From assembly GCA_900299005.1 (NCBI GenBank), contig OMID01000088.1:1-36577 (forward strand): a stretch of 36,577 nt of DNA, given 5' to 3'. The DNA comes from Oxalobacteraceae bacterium (lineage in GTDB: Bacteria; Pseudomonadota; Gammaproteobacteria; Burkholderiales; Burkholderiaceae_D). Positions 1-8,551 of the stretch are shown here, piece by piece. The notes under the pieces were generated by a model. It was not told the origin of the DNA. It saw only the letters and a list, made by a program, of their open reading frames with translations, and ran no database searches. Positions within the stretch are counted from its first letter, which is position 1; every line of letters begins with the position of its first letter. A program made the translations under genes and the position numbers.

Positions 1-441
1 CACCACATCGGTTAGCGTCACATTCCCCGTGTTATTCACCGTGATCGTGTAGTTCAGCATCGTCCCGGCTGCATCCACCGAGGCCTTGTCTACTTCCTTC
101 GTGATCGTGAGTCCGGGTGTCTGGGTAACGACGGTGGTGGCGTCAGCAGACTGTGGATCCGTCTGCTGGGTGTCTACCGTTGCCACATTCACCAGCGTCG
201 CACCAGCATTGATCTCCGCCTGCGTCACAATATGGCTGGCCGTGTAGACCCAGGTCTCGCCAACATCTAGCTCAGCATCATTGTCCGTATCTCCCGAGCT
301 CAAGATCGCTGCCGCATATGCATCGGTCAGCACCACATCGGTTAGCGTCACATTCCCCGTGTTATTCACCGTGATCGTATAGTTCAGCATCGTCCCGGCT
401 GCATCCACCGAGGCCTTGTCTACTTCCTTCGTGATCGTGAG
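1..441 (-). repeat. 330-bp (110-aa) tandem repeat in the surface-protein gene, copies near-identical where visible
   Basis: Bases 1-111 and 331-441 match at all but one position (49 versus 379), and that change is synonymous (both Tyr). The spacing of 330 bp equals 110 codons, so these are the starts of consecutive modules, residues about 510-546 and 620-656. The second copy is cut by the window edge, so the number of modules is unknown. Confidence 0.9.
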
Positions 442-1968
442 CGACTTGATTGAGGAAATCAGATCTGTTGTCTCCGTATTGGTATTGTTGGCGGTGTTAG
501 GATCTGCAGTGATTGATGTCACATTGACGCTGTTACTCAAGTCGGCGATGCCGCTTGTCGGTGCGGTATCTTTGATTTTTACTGTCACATAAAGCAGCTG
601 ACTTTCTCCCTGGCTTAAGGATGTCAGGTTCCAGGTAACCGTGTCAGCCCCGGCACCGTTGTCAGCAAACATACCCCCAGACGGGGTAGGTACAAACTCA
701 ACATTCGTATCCAGCGTATCGGTGACCACAACTCCGTTAGATACGGTGGTCGTTGAGTTGTTGGCAACCTGGATGGTGTAGGTGAAGATGTCGCCTGGCT
801 TAAGATTGTCAGGATCAGGATCGTTGATGCTGGTGAGGTAAGCGACATTAGCGGCAGCGTCTGTGCTGTCGCTTTTGATCACTGAAATATCTGCATTGCT
901 GGAGAAAAATTCCTGGACTTTTAGCAAGGGGACTGTCTGATTCCCCGTGCTGATACTGCTGCCAGTGCCTGCCAAGGAGCCGACTCTCGCGCTGACCAGA
1001 CTGGTTTGCACGTTTCCGGTGACGTCTGTCGGAATAACATCGTCCAGCACCACCCACATTTCGACAATGACGTTGTCGCCATTGTCCAAACCCGAAACTT
1101 GAAAGGTTCCACGTATGGCTTCATTACTGGTGCCCGCACCCACGACGGTAGAAGTAAATTGATCTACGCGAGCAAGGAGACCTGAATCTGTAGTGCCCGC
1201 ATCTCCTGAGTCGACAAAGGCTGCAATGACTTTGTAGCGAGAATCAAAACCAAAGTTACCGCCACTCGTAGTCTTGGCCAGCCATTCAGTCGTGAAGGTA
1301 ATCACACCGTTTTCTGGCGCTGTGCTGCCTGTCACCTTGATTTCCATTTGGAACGGCACAATCTGCCCAAGGGCCATATTTTTGGGTGCCAATGAAGTGA
1401 CGGCGTCAAGGTTGTTGGTCGAAAAAGTCGGACCATAGGCAACCGCATTATCCAGTGGATTGGTAATGTCCACATCTGCCCGACCCACCGGGTACACATA
1501 GCCGCGCCCGAGATACTCTGCCGGGCTCAGCTTTTCATAGGTTGGAAGATACGGCGCCCTCGCGACTGCCGGATCGGACGCATACCATTTCAATGTGTAA
1601 CTTCCAGCGCTATCAGTGAATCCTGCACTCGCTGTCGTCTGATTAGCCGCCATCGCAGTCAACAGAAAGTGCCAGTTAAGGGAATCATCCGGGTTGACAT
1701 ACCACGAGGTCACCACAGTCCCATTCGCCGCCCCATCCAGGTCGAATTCTCCGCCATCGTCGACACTCCACGACTCATGGCCCTGGCCGCCCAAGTCGAC
1801 GATGAGATCATCCAGCGTGCCCCAGAGGCCGTCAGCACCGGCGTCGCTAGCATGTTGCACCTGAAAAGTCACGCTGCTACCGGGATCAAAACCGGTGGCT
1901 GTGATCTCCGCCCATGCGCCGGGCGCGTAATCTTGTGCATCGGTACTGACCGTTGTTTGTATAAGCAT
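1..1968 (-). CDS. Large repetitive surface/secreted protein, N-terminal part (runs off left edge)
   Basis: Open without a stop for 656 codons from an ATG at 1966-1968, preceded by a good ribosome site (CAGGAGAG). The C-terminus lies beyond the window. Residues 1-124 form a module with a DYAPG...ITATGF start and a TSWYVNPDDS segment, of a kind I associate with very large exported proteobacterial proteins. There is no N-terminal signal peptide. Residues about 358-505 resemble a DUF11-type beta-sandwich (PGDIFTYTIQVANNS). From about residue 508 there are DUF7507-like modules of 110 residues, with NTGNVTLTDV and DVGETWVYTASH motifs and an acidic DTDNDAELD stretch that could bind calcium. The role is probably adhesin or matrix protein; lack of a Sec signal suggests type I secretion with a C-terminal signal off-window, which is inference. 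The LuxR-type gene at 2130 is immediately upstream. Confidence 0.8.
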   Translation of the reverse strand, partial: MLIQTTVSTDAQDYAPGAWAEITATGFDPGSSVTFQVQHASDAGADGLWGTLDDLIVDLGGQGHESWSVDDGGEFDLDGAANGTVVTSWYVNPDDSLNWHFLLTAMAANQTTASAGFTDSAGSYTLKWYASDPAVARAPYLPTYEKLSPAEYLGRGYVYPVGRADVDITNPLDNAVAYGPTFSTNNLDAVTSLAPKNMALGQIVPFQMEIKVTGSTAPENGVITFTTEWLAKTTSGGNFGFDSRYKVIAAFVDSGDAGTTDSGLLARVDQFTSTVVGAGTSNEAIRGTFQVSGLDNGDNVIVEMWVVLDDVIPTDVTGNVQTSLVSARVGSLAGTGSSISTGNQTVPLLKVQEFFSSNADISVIKSDSTDAAANVAYLTSINDPDPDNLKPGDIFTYTIQVANNSTTTVSNGVVVTDTLDTNVEFVPTPSGGMFADNGAGADTVTWNLTSLSQGESQLLYVTVKIKDTAPTSGIADLSNSVNVTSITADPNTANNTNTETTDLISSIKSLTITKEVDKASVDAAGTMLNYTITVNNTGNVTLTDVVLTDAYAAAILSSGDTDNDAELDVGETWVYTASHIVTQAEINAGATLVNVATVDTQQTDPQSADATTVVTQTPGLTITKEVDKASVDAAGTMLNYTITVNNTGNVTLTDVV

Positions 1969-2070
1969 CAATCTCTCCTGTTTTTTTCTCGAAATGGCCC
2001 TGGTCGCTGACAACCCCTGAACCCAGGGCTCAGAGACTTATCAACGTCGGATCGATGGTAAGGAAGCGGC

Positions 2071-2106
2071 CAGCGTCTCACATCCTTCATTTGACGGATG
2101 CCGCTG
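2071..2106 (-). promoter_or_regulatory. Imperfect inverted repeat between luxR-like gene and surface-protein gene
   Basis: CAGCG (2071-2075) pairs with CGCTG (2102-2106), and inside it CATCC (2081-2085) pairs with GGATG (2096-2100), with a 10-base loop. It sits in the 161-bp gap ahead of the surface-protein start, so it could be a leader hairpin or an operator. No T-run follows on either strand, so a simple terminator is unlikely. Weak evidence only. Confidence 0.25.
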
Positions 2107-2129
2107 TACTAGGGAGATGGCGAGCAGGC

Positions 2130-3251
2130 TCACAGGGTGTGGCGACCCAGCGTTTGTTGATCAAGCACCATGAGCGGCGAGAGGTGTCGAACCAGTTCAG
2201 ACTGTTTACGTGAACCGGTTTTTTTGAGCACAGACGACAACTGCGTGCGGACTGTGGCCACGCTGACTTTCAGATGGTTTGCCGCATCGCCAGGCGACTG
2301 GCCATCAAGGATGAGCAGTGCGAGTCTGGCTTCGGCGGGGGTCATGCCATAGACCTGTTGCAACAGCTGATCAGCCACGCCTTGAGATTCGGGTGATTCC
2401 GCTTTAGCCTGCACCAAGATCAGCGCAGCGCGCTCGGCTTTTCCAGGGTGGCGCAGCAGGATAGGCAAGACAAGCACTTGTTGCACTGGCCCGCAGCCTG
2501 TTTGCAGCATGGATCCCATGGTGCGCGGGAATAGGTCGCAAGCGCTGCGAACAGCCTGGGAAAACTTGGTCTTGCACACACCCCGGAGGGTGATATGGCG
2601 TTTGCCGGATGCGGTGGCCGCACGTTCCATCATCATCTGCGCGTGACTGTTGGCCGCGATTAAGCGCAGGGACGCATCGAGCAGTAGCAAGGGAAGTCGA
2701 ACCGCATCAAGCAGCAGGTTTGCGCAGACCAGCCGATGGTTCAACTGCCGCAGTTGGGCCATGAGCTCCATTGCCCCCTGCAATGAGGTGATCAGTTCTC
2801 CCGCACGCGCTGGCAATGCCACCGGGTTCAAGGCTTGATGTGCCAAGGGCGTCAGCAACAGCAAGCCCTCGGCACCACTGTGCAGCGTCAGGCGCAAAGC
2901 CATCGAGGTATGCTTTTGGCCGTTGTCCTGGCTGTCTGTTTCATGGGAACGGTCATGCACGACCCTGAACTGCTGCCAGCGACCCGCCTCCAGTGTCGCT
3001 GCAAGCCAGCGCCATTGCGGGCGCAGCGCCGGAGCGTCATCCGTCTTCAGCCGCCAGCCTTGCTCCCGCTGTTGAGCATCGCGAATGCATGCCCAGTGGC
3101 CACGCCTGTCCCACACCATCACCGCCGCACGCGCAACGCCGAGCGACTCGGCCAGCAGCCGCAAGCCTTCTGCGAATCGCTGAGGACGAGAGACGCCTTC
3201 CAGAAAAAAACCAAGTAGGCGACCGTTCGCGCCAGGGTCACTATGCTTCAT
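2130..3251 (-). CDS. LuxR-family helix-turn-helix regulator
   Basis: 373 residues. The C-terminal ~75 residues are a LuxR/GerE-type DNA-binding domain (MTPAEARLALLILDGQS, then SVATVRTQLSSVLKKTG). The middle (about 180-290) has a PAS-like pattern (LLLDASLRLIAANSHAQ) and the N-terminus looks like a divergent sensory region. There is no receiver domain and no recognisable acyl-homoserine-lactone-binding domain, so the signal is unknown. It is transcribed toward the large surface-protein gene 161 bp downstream, which makes that gene the obvious candidate target; this rests on position only. The start is the first in-frame ATG that gives a full N-terminus; no strong ribosome site decides it. Confidence 0.8.
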   Translation of the reverse strand: MKHSDPGANGRLLGFFLEGVSRPQRFAEGLRLLAESLGVARAAVMVWDRRGHWACIRDAQQREQGWRLKTDDAPALRPQWRWLAATLEAGRWQQFRVVHDRSHETDSQDNGQKHTSMALRLTLHSGAEGLLLLTPLAHQALNPVALPARAGELITSLQGAMELMAQLRQLNHRLVCANLLLDAVRLPLLLLDASLRLIAANSHAQMMMERAATASGKRHITLRGVCKTKFSQAVRSACDLFPRTMGSMLQTGCGPVQQVLVLPILLRHPGKAERAALILVQAKAESPESQGVADQLLQQVYGMTPAEARLALLILDGQSPGDAANHLKVSVATVRTQLSSVLKKTGSRKQSELVRHLSPLMVLDQQTLGRHTL

Positions 3252-3359
3252 CCATCTGCCGTGCTTATCTGAAAGTTGAGCAGATTAACAATGCAAGACC
3301 CGTTCTGGCGCATCATTAGTGCGGCGAGCACGCAACTAGTATCTCGCCGATACACGCTG

Positions 3360-3395
3360 CCGGGCGGCGGTTGACGCCCGGATGAGAAGGGCGTC
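3360..3395. other. Two mutually exclusive hairpins at the 3' end of the ABM-domain gene
   Basis: CCGGGCG (3360-3366) pairs with CGCCCGG (3375-3381). GACGCCC (3373-3379) can instead pair with GGGCGTC (3389-3395), which overlaps the stop codon of the minus-strand gene. The two stems share bases and cannot form together. No T-run follows, so this may be a weak terminator or mRNA-end structure. Confidence 0.35.
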
Positions 3396-3696
3396 AGTCG
3401 GATTTGGACAGTAGCTCAAAATGCTCGACTTTGGGAGGCGAAGCAAAAAAGGGCCCGACGATGCTTCGCCACTGAGTAAACAACTCGGAACCTCGGAAGT
3501 CCACCGTATGGTTCTCCAGCGTGTCCCAGAAAATCATGAGCACATAGCGCTCGGGCGACTCGATGCCCTTATTGATCTTAAAGCCGCGAAAACCTTTGGA
3601 CTGACTGATGACGTCTTTGACGCCATGAACGATGGCGATGTCGAATTCGGCTTGCTTGCCGGGCTGGATCTGTATGTCTGCAAGTTCGAGGATCAT
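3394..3696 (-). CDS. ABM-domain protein (antibiotic biosynthesis monooxygenase family)
   Basis: 100 residues, the full size of a single ABM (dimeric alpha-beta barrel) domain. The pattern fits the family: an N-terminal beta strand (MILELADIQIQPG), a KGFRGFKI strand, a YVLMIFWDTLENH strand-loop and a terminal helix and strand. Members of this fold range from quinol-forming monooxygenases to heme-degrading enzymes and many uncharacterised proteins, so no substrate can be given. It stands alone between the LuxR-type gene (same strand) and a divergent regulator gene. No Shine-Dalgarno sequence is obvious before the ATG at 3694-3696. Confidence 0.75.
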   Translation of the reverse strand: MILELADIQIQPGKQAEFDIAIVHGVKDVISQSKGFRGFKINKGIESPERYVLMIFWDTLENHTVDFRGSELFTQWRSIVGPFFASPPKVEHFELLSKSD

Positions 3697-3901
3697 GAGA
3701 TTGATTATCAGGCGTTGTGGTGGATTGTTATGTGTGGTGACGACTTGAAAAGCCGAGGACGCATTATCCCATTATTGCCCGCGCGCTCTTAATGCCTGAA
3801 TAGCCTTTGCTTTATCGTGAGCGAACGATTGCCGGCAGGTGCGACAACCTCCGGTTGAACAAGCCGTGATGAACGACCGAAGCAGGGCGCTTTGACGGCT
3901 T

Positions 3902-3907
3902 TATAAT
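3902..3907 (+). promoter_or_regulatory. Candidate -10 box for the OmpR-like regulator gene
   Basis: A perfect TATAAT lies 36 bases before the start codon at 3944, followed by TTCGC. No convincing -35 hexamer is seen at 16-18 bp upstream. A GAAGGA ribosome site follows at 3927-3932. Confidence 0.45.
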
Positions 3908-3943
3908 TTCGCACGCTTTTTATACTGAAGGATCTCCGCCATC

Positions 3944-4627
3944 ATGCGCGTTGCGCTTCTTGATCATGATCCGCAACACCGCAAGACGCTGGAAAGTCTG
4001 ATCAAGACCACCGGCCATGCCTTCATGGGTTTTGGCCGTCCCGAGGCGTTGCGCGCGCAACTGACGACTGGCGAGACCGATATCTTGCTGCTGCACTGGC
4101 CCGGTGATACGGACGGTTTGCCGCTGCTGATCAGTTTGCGAGAGCAATGGCCCGAGGTTCCCACGCTGCTGATCTGCAGCCGGGCCCCGGGCGACGCCGT
4201 GCGTGCCGAGCTGGCCCGTGGCCCATCGGATGTGCTGCTCGCGCCGCTGCGACGGCAGGAGTTGCTCCTGCGTCTGCAACTACTCCTCGCCAGATACCGG
4301 CCGGAGCGATCCCGCAGTGAAGTGATCACCTTCGGAGCTCATGAGTTCCTGCTGGACCGGTCGCAGGCCTTGGTGGCCGGTCGCTCTGTACCGCTCACCC
4401 AGAAGGAATTCGAACTGGCGTTGTTGCTCTTCCGGCACCTCGGCCGGCCGCTTTCGCGAGCCTACATCCACGAAACGGTGTGGTCGAGCGATGCCGAACT
4501 GTCATCGCGCACCCTGGACACGCATGTCTCCAGGGTGCGCAACAAACTGGGCCTGAAGCCAGAATCGGGTTACCGGCTGTCTCCCGTCTACGGTTTTGGC
4601 TACCGGCTGGAGCAGATTCCCGAATAA
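3944..4627 (+). CDS. OmpR-like winged-helix regulator with degenerate receiver domain
   Basis: 227 residues with the normal response-regulator layout: receiver fold at 1-115 and an OmpR/PhoB winged helix at about 125-222 (VPLTQKEFELALLLFRH, RTLDTHVSRVRNKLGL, YGFGYRL). The acidic pair is kept (D7, D9). The phosphoacceptor position after the third strand is His51 (DILLLHWPGD) where Asp is expected, and the conserved Lys after strand five is Ala100 (DVLLAPL). By family knowledge such a receiver should not be activated by aspartyl phosphorylation, so it may work unphosphorylated or sense something else. No histidine kinase is adjacent. It lies 54 bp ahead of hemA on the same strand, so heme synthesis is a possible but unproven target. 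Confidence 0.85.
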   Translation: MRVALLDHDPQHRKTLESLIKTTGHAFMGFGRPEALRAQLTTGETDILLLHWPGDTDGLPLLISLREQWPEVPTLLICSRAPGDAVRAELARGPSDVLLAPLRRQELLLRLQLLLARYRPERSRSEVITFGAHEFLLDRSQALVAGRSVPLTQKEFELALLLFRHLGRPLSRAYIHETVWSSDAELSSRTLDTHVSRVRNKLGLKPESGYRLSPVYGFGYRLEQIPE

Positions 4628-4645
4628 CCGGTGGGGTCCCGGGGC

Positions 4646-4651
4646 TATAAT
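4646..4651 (+). promoter_or_regulatory. Candidate -10 box for hemA
   Basis: Perfect TATAAT, 30 bases before the hemA ATG at 4682, followed by a G+C-rich stretch (ACGGG). No clear -35 box. Its presence supports the ATG at 4682 over longer upstream starts. Confidence 0.5.
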
Positions 4652-4681
4652 ACGGGATCCCGCTTCTCTGATTGCACCCGC

Positions 4682-5971
4682 ATGCAACTGCTCGCCGTCG
4701 GTCTGAACCACACCACGGCACCGGTCTCGCTCCGCGAGAAGGTGGCGTTCCCGGCTGACCAGCTGGGACAGGCTGTGGCCTCGGCGTGCGCATGGCTTGG
4801 CAATGCCGCTGACGTGGCACGCGCTCAGGAAACGGCCATCCTTTCCACTTGCAACCGCACCGAGATCTACGGCGCCAGCGCAAATGACGGCAATATCGAT
4901 GCCGCTCTGGATGCAACGGCACATTTCGTCGCCGACTATCACAAGCTGCCCTACTCGGATCTGCGACCCTACCTGTACGCGTTGCCGCAGGACGAAGCGG
5001 TGCGTCATGCCTTCCGCGTCGCCTCGGGGCTGGATTCAATGGTGCTTGGCGAGCCGCAAATTCTCGGGCAAATGAAAGATGCGGTGCGTCAGGCAGAGGC
5101 TGCGGGCGGTCTCGGCACCTACCTGCACCAGATGTTCCAGCGTACCTTCGCGGTCGCAAAAGAGGTACGCACGACCACCGAGATTGGCGCTCATAGTGTA
5201 TCGATGGCAGCCGCAGCCGTACGCCTTTCCGAGCGCATTTTCGACAAGCTCTCTGAGCAACACGTGCTATTCATTGGGGCAGGCGAAATGATCGAACTCT
5301 GCGCGACACACTTCGCCGCGCAGCAACCCAAAACGCTGACCATCGCCAATCGCACACTGGAGCGTGCCGAGCAGCTCGCTCACCGACTCGGCGGCAAGAC
5401 CCTGCGTCTGGCTGAATTACCCGAGCAGCTTGCGCAGTACGACATCGTCATCTCGTGCACGGCCTCATCGTTACCCATTCTTGGTCTGGGCATGGTCGAG
5501 CGCGCGATCAAAGCGCGTCGTCACAAGCCAATGGTCATGGTGGACCTCGCAGTGCCACGCGACGTCGAATCTGAAGTCGCCCGGCTGCGCGACGTGTTCC
5601 TCTACACCGTGGACGATCTGGGTGCCGCAGTCCAGATCGGCATCGAAAACCGTCAGTCGGCAGTGGCGCAAGCCGAAGCCATCATCGAGACCCGGGTGCA
5701 AGCCTTCATGCAGTGGTTGGATGGCCGCGCTGTTGTGCCACTGATCCGTGATCTGCATGACGCCAGCGAACAACTGCGACGGGCCGAAGTGGAGCGCGCC
5801 CGCAAGCTGCTGGCCAAGGGCGAAGATATCGATGCTGTGCTCGAGGCTCTCTCCAAAGGTCTCACCGCAAAGTTTCTGCATGGCCCACAACAGGCGCTGC
5901 ACAGCGCCGATGCTGACGAGCGCGCCCGCCTCGCACAGCTACTGCCTCAGCTGTTCCGCACCAAGCGGTAG
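4682..5971 (+). CDS. hemA: Glutamyl-tRNA reductase
   Basis: 429 residues. It catalyses the NADPH-dependent reduction of glutamyl-tRNA(Glu) to glutamate-1-semialdehyde, the first committed step of tetrapyrrole synthesis by the C5 route. The N-terminus [19 protein letters not shown] and the catalytic-cysteine motif STCNRTEIY (Cys57) are diagnostic. A Rossmann-type motif ([12 protein letters not shown]) is near residue 195, and a C-terminal dimerisation helix region follows. An upstream in-frame extension to 4631 exists but would place the -10 box inside the gene, so ATG 4682 is preferred. The prfA gene follows after 73 bp, a common arrangement. Confidence 0.97.
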   Translation: MQLLAVGLNHTTAPVSLREKVAFPADQLGQAVASACAWLGNAADVARAQETAILSTCNRTEIYGASANDGNIDAALDATAHFVADYHKLPYSDLRPYLYALPQDEAVRHAFRVASGLDSMVLGEPQILGQMKDAVRQAEAAGGLGTYLHQMFQRTFAVAKEVRTTTEIGAHSVSMAAAAVRLSERIFDKLSEQHVLFIGAGEMIELCATHFAAQQPKTLTIANRTLERAEQLAHRLGGKTLRLAELPEQLAQYDIVISCTASSLPILGLGMVERAIKARRHKPMVMVDLAVPRDVESEVARLRDVFLYTVDDLGAAVQIGIENRQSAVAQAEAIIETRVQAFMQWLDGRAVVPLIRDLHDASEQLRRAEVERARKLLAKGEDIDAVLEALSKGLTAKFLHGPQQALHSADADERARLAQLLPQLFRTKR

Positions 5972-6044
5972 TGCGACGGGGCAATCGCCTCGGCGCTCGC
6001 GCTCACCCCCGGGATGCGCTTTCTGAATTGCTTTCCTCTCTCCG

Positions 6045-7130
6045 ATGAAACCTTCGCTGTTATCCAAGCTCGAACAACTCACCCAGCGGCTTGAAGAAGT
6101 TGGCGCCCTGCTCAACCAGGAAAACGCAACCGCTGATATGGACCAATATCGCAAGCTCACGCGAGAGCATGCCGAGCTCGAGCCACTGGTGGCCGCGCAT
6201 GCCCAGTGGAATCAGGCTAATGATGATATTCAGGCCGCTCGTGAGATGCTGGCCGACCCTGCGATGAAAGTCTTTGCACAGGAAGAGCTGGATGCAGCAC
6301 TGCAGCGCGCCGAGCAGCTTGAGCTTGCACTGCAAAAGATGATGCTGCCGAAAGATCCTAATGACGAGCGCAATATTTTTCTTGAAATACGCGCCGGTAC
6401 CGGGGGTGATGAATCGGCCTTGTTTGCGGGCGACCTGCTGCGCATGTACACACGCTACGCTGAACGACAGCGATGGCAGGTGGAGATGGTGTCTGAATCA
6501 CCCTCCGAGCTGGGCGGCTACAAGGAAGTCATTGTGCGCATCGTGGGTAATGGTGCGTATTCCCGCCTGAAATTCGAATCCGGAGGCCATCGTGTTCAGC
6601 GCGTCCCCGCAACGGAAGCACAGGGGCGCATTCATACCTCGGCCTGTACCGTGGCCGTGATGCCCGAGGCTGACGAGATCGGCGAGGTGGAAATCAACCC
6701 GGCTGATATTCGGATTGACACCTTCCGCGCATCTGGTGCGGGCGGTCAGCACATCAACAAAACTGATTCTGCAGTGCGTATTACGCATCTGCCGACCGGT
6801 ATCGTGGTCGAATGTCAGGACGACCGCAGCCAGCACAAGAACAAGGCGCAGGCAATGAAAGTGCTCGCCACACGCATCAAGGACCTACAACTGCGAGCGC
6901 AGCAAAGTGCCGAGGCGGCCACCCGCAAATCGCTGGTCGGGTCGGGTGACCGCAGTGAACGCATACGGACCTACAATTTCCCACAAGGTCGGGTGACTGA
7001 CCATCGCATTAATCTGACCCTGTACAAACTGGAGGCCGTAATGGAAGGTGACCTCGATGAGCTGACCGACGCGCTGATGGCAGAGCATCAAGCAGAGCAG
7101 CTGGCAGCGCTCGCGGAGAACCACGGATGA
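6045..7130 (+). CDS. prfA: Peptide chain release factor 1
   Basis: 361 residues, the usual length. It recognises UAA and UAG stop codons and triggers peptide release on the ribosome. The GGQ motif is at residues 233-235 within [11 protein letters not shown], and the stop-codon-reading PAT motif occurs in [10 protein letters not shown], which distinguishes RF1 from RF2. An N-terminal coiled-coil-rich domain 1 is present. The last codon overlaps the dsbB start by four bases (ATGA). The enzyme that methylates the GGQ glutamine, PrmC, is encoded one gene further on. Confidence 0.98.
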   Translation: MKPSLLSKLEQLTQRLEEVGALLNQENATADMDQYRKLTREHAELEPLVAAHAQWNQANDDIQAAREMLADPAMKVFAQEELDAALQRAEQLELALQKMMLPKDPNDERNIFLEIRAGTGGDESALFAGDLLRMYTRYAERQRWQVEMVSESPSELGGYKEVIVRIVGNGAYSRLKFESGGHRVQRVPATEAQGRIHTSACTVAVMPEADEIGEVEINPADIRIDTFRASGAGGQHINKTDSAVRITHLPTGIVVECQDDRSQHKNKAQAMKVLATRIKDLQLRAQQSAEAATRKSLVGSGDRSERIRTYNFPQGRVTDHRINLTLYKLEAVMEGDLDELTDALMAEHQAEQLAALAENHG

Positions 7131-7615
7131 TCAATCGCTACGCAAAACCTCTGATGCTTCTGGTGGCTCTGGCCTGCATCGCCTTGCTGGCGGTCGGCCT
7201 TTATCTGCAGCTGTGGCGGGACATGCTGCCCTGCCCGCTGTGCATACTTCAGCGCTACGCCTTTGCAGTCACTGGAGTGCTCTGTGTAGTGACGCTCTTT
7301 TTGCCGCAGCCCATGCTGGGTGCGGGTGCGGCACTGGGTTCACTCGCCTCACTCGCGGGCGCCGGTATCGCGATACGGCACCTGTGGGTCAAGGCCCATC
7401 CCACGATATCCTGCGGCATTGACCCGCTGGAGACGTCCCTGAACAAGGTATTTTTTGCAGAATGGTTCCCGGCACTGTTTCAGGCCGACGGGCTGTGCAC
7501 CACCGATTATGACCCCATCCTCGGCCTGTCGATACCGCAATGGGCTCTTCTCTGGTTTGCGATCTTCGTGGTGACGCTAGGTCTTGTCGCGCTGCGCTCT
7601 CGCCACGCAGAATGA
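7127..7615 (+). CDS. dsbB: Disulfide bond formation protein DsbB
   Basis: 162 residues, an inner-membrane quinone reductase that reoxidises periplasmic DsbA. Four hydrophobic segments are visible. The first periplasmic loop carries CPLC (Cys36, Cys39) and the second carries Cys96 and Cys124, so all four redox cysteines are present. The gene overlaps prfA upstream (ATGA at 7127-7130) and prmC downstream (ATGA at 7612-7615), so it is probably translated in a coupled manner with both. Its position between prfA and prmC is unusual. dsbA is not in the window. Confidence 0.95.
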   Translation: MINRYAKPLMLLVALACIALLAVGLYLQLWRDMLPCPLCILQRYAFAVTGVLCVVTLFLPQPMLGAGAALGSLASLAGAGIAIRHLWVKAHPTISCGIDPLETSLNKVFFAEWFPALFQADGLCTTDYDPILGLSIPQWALLWFAIFVVTLGLVALRSRHAE

Positions 7616-8418
7616 CGGTCGACGACTGGTTGCGGCAAGCTCGGCTAACGCCGCTGGAGGCCCGCATTCTGATCGCGCATGCGCTGCAATGGTCACGGGT
7701 AGAGCTGGTGACGCGCTCGCAGGATCACCTGAACGACACTCAAGTTCACGCAATTGAGACGCTGTTTCGCCGCCGGGAGTCAGGCGAACCGATCGCCTAT
7801 ATCACTGGCCACCGGGAATTTCACGGACTGGATTTTGAGCTCACCCCTGCAGTGCTGATTCCTCGTCCGGAAACCGAGCTACTCGTCGAACTCGCGAATG
7901 CGCGCTTACCTGTGGGCGGGAATGCCATCGATCTTGGCACCGGATCAGGTGCGGTGGCAGTGGCGCTTGCGCATCTCCGTTCGGATGCGCAGATTACAGC
8001 GACGGATATCAGTTTCGAGGCGCTGCAGGTCGCTCAACGCAATGCAGCACGTCATCACTGTAAGGTGCATTTCATCTGCGGCGACTGGTATCACGGGATT
8101 GATGGCAGCTTCGATCTGATTGTCAGCAATCCTCCCTACATCGCGAGAGGTGATCCACATCTGACGCAAGGCGATTTGCGTTTCGAGCCTCTGGGTGCAC
8201 TGACGGACAAGGCAGATGGCTTGCGCGATATTTCGACAATCATCGCCGGGGCCCCTCTGCACCTGAAAGCCGGGGGTTGGCTGCTACTGGAGCATGGCTT
8301 TGATCAGGCAGTTGCTGTACGTCGCCTATTGACAAACGGTCTGTGGACTGATGTCACCAGCTGGCGCGATCTGGCCGGTCTGGAGCGTGTATCGGGCGCC
8401 TGCTTGCAGCAGAGATGA
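7612..8418 (+). CDS. prmC: Release factor glutamine methyltransferase
   Basis: 268 residues from the ATG at 7612, which overlaps the dsbB stop; the longer frame from 7540 lies inside dsbB and is not used. It transfers a methyl group from S-adenosylmethionine to the glutamine of the GGQ motif in RF1 and RF2. The N-terminal helical domain (DWLRQARLTPLEARIL) contacts the release factor. The PRPETELLVE region, the SAM-binding motif AIDLGTGSGAVAVAL and the catalytic NPPY motif (residues 173-176) are all present. Confidence 0.97.
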   Translation: MTVDDWLRQARLTPLEARILIAHALQWSRVELVTRSQDHLNDTQVHAIETLFRRRESGEPIAYITGHREFHGLDFELTPAVLIPRPETELLVELANARLPVGGNAIDLGTGSGAVAVALAHLRSDAQITATDISFEALQVAQRNAARHHCKVHFICGDWYHGIDGSFDLIVSNPPYIARGDPHLTQGDLRFEPLGALTDKADGLRDISTIIAGAPLHLKAGGWLLLEHGFDQAVAVRRLLTNGLWTDVTSWRDLAGLERVSGACLQQR

Positions 8419-8551
8419 TCACCCTCTGTCAAGACTGGTGTCAAAGATAAATTTCCGTATCATCCCTGCCTTAGCACCCATCTCGTTAGGGTGATGGCAA
8501 GGTAGGTTCTTGGTCTTTCTCACACTGTGTATCTCATCCTCACTTGAACAG

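Noticed and set aside
1669-2010. 113-codon open frame on the plus strand
   Set aside because: Antisense to the start of the surface-protein gene, which has a good ribosome site and a continuous repeat structure.
3697-3943. Small gene in the gap before the OmpR-like regulator
   Set aside because: Only an antisense frame overlapping the ABM gene extends into it; otherwise the gap holds just the promoter and ribosome site of the regulator.
4631-4681. N-terminal extension of hemA
   Set aside because: The extension contains the candidate -10 box and has no family similarity; the conserved N-terminus begins at 4682.
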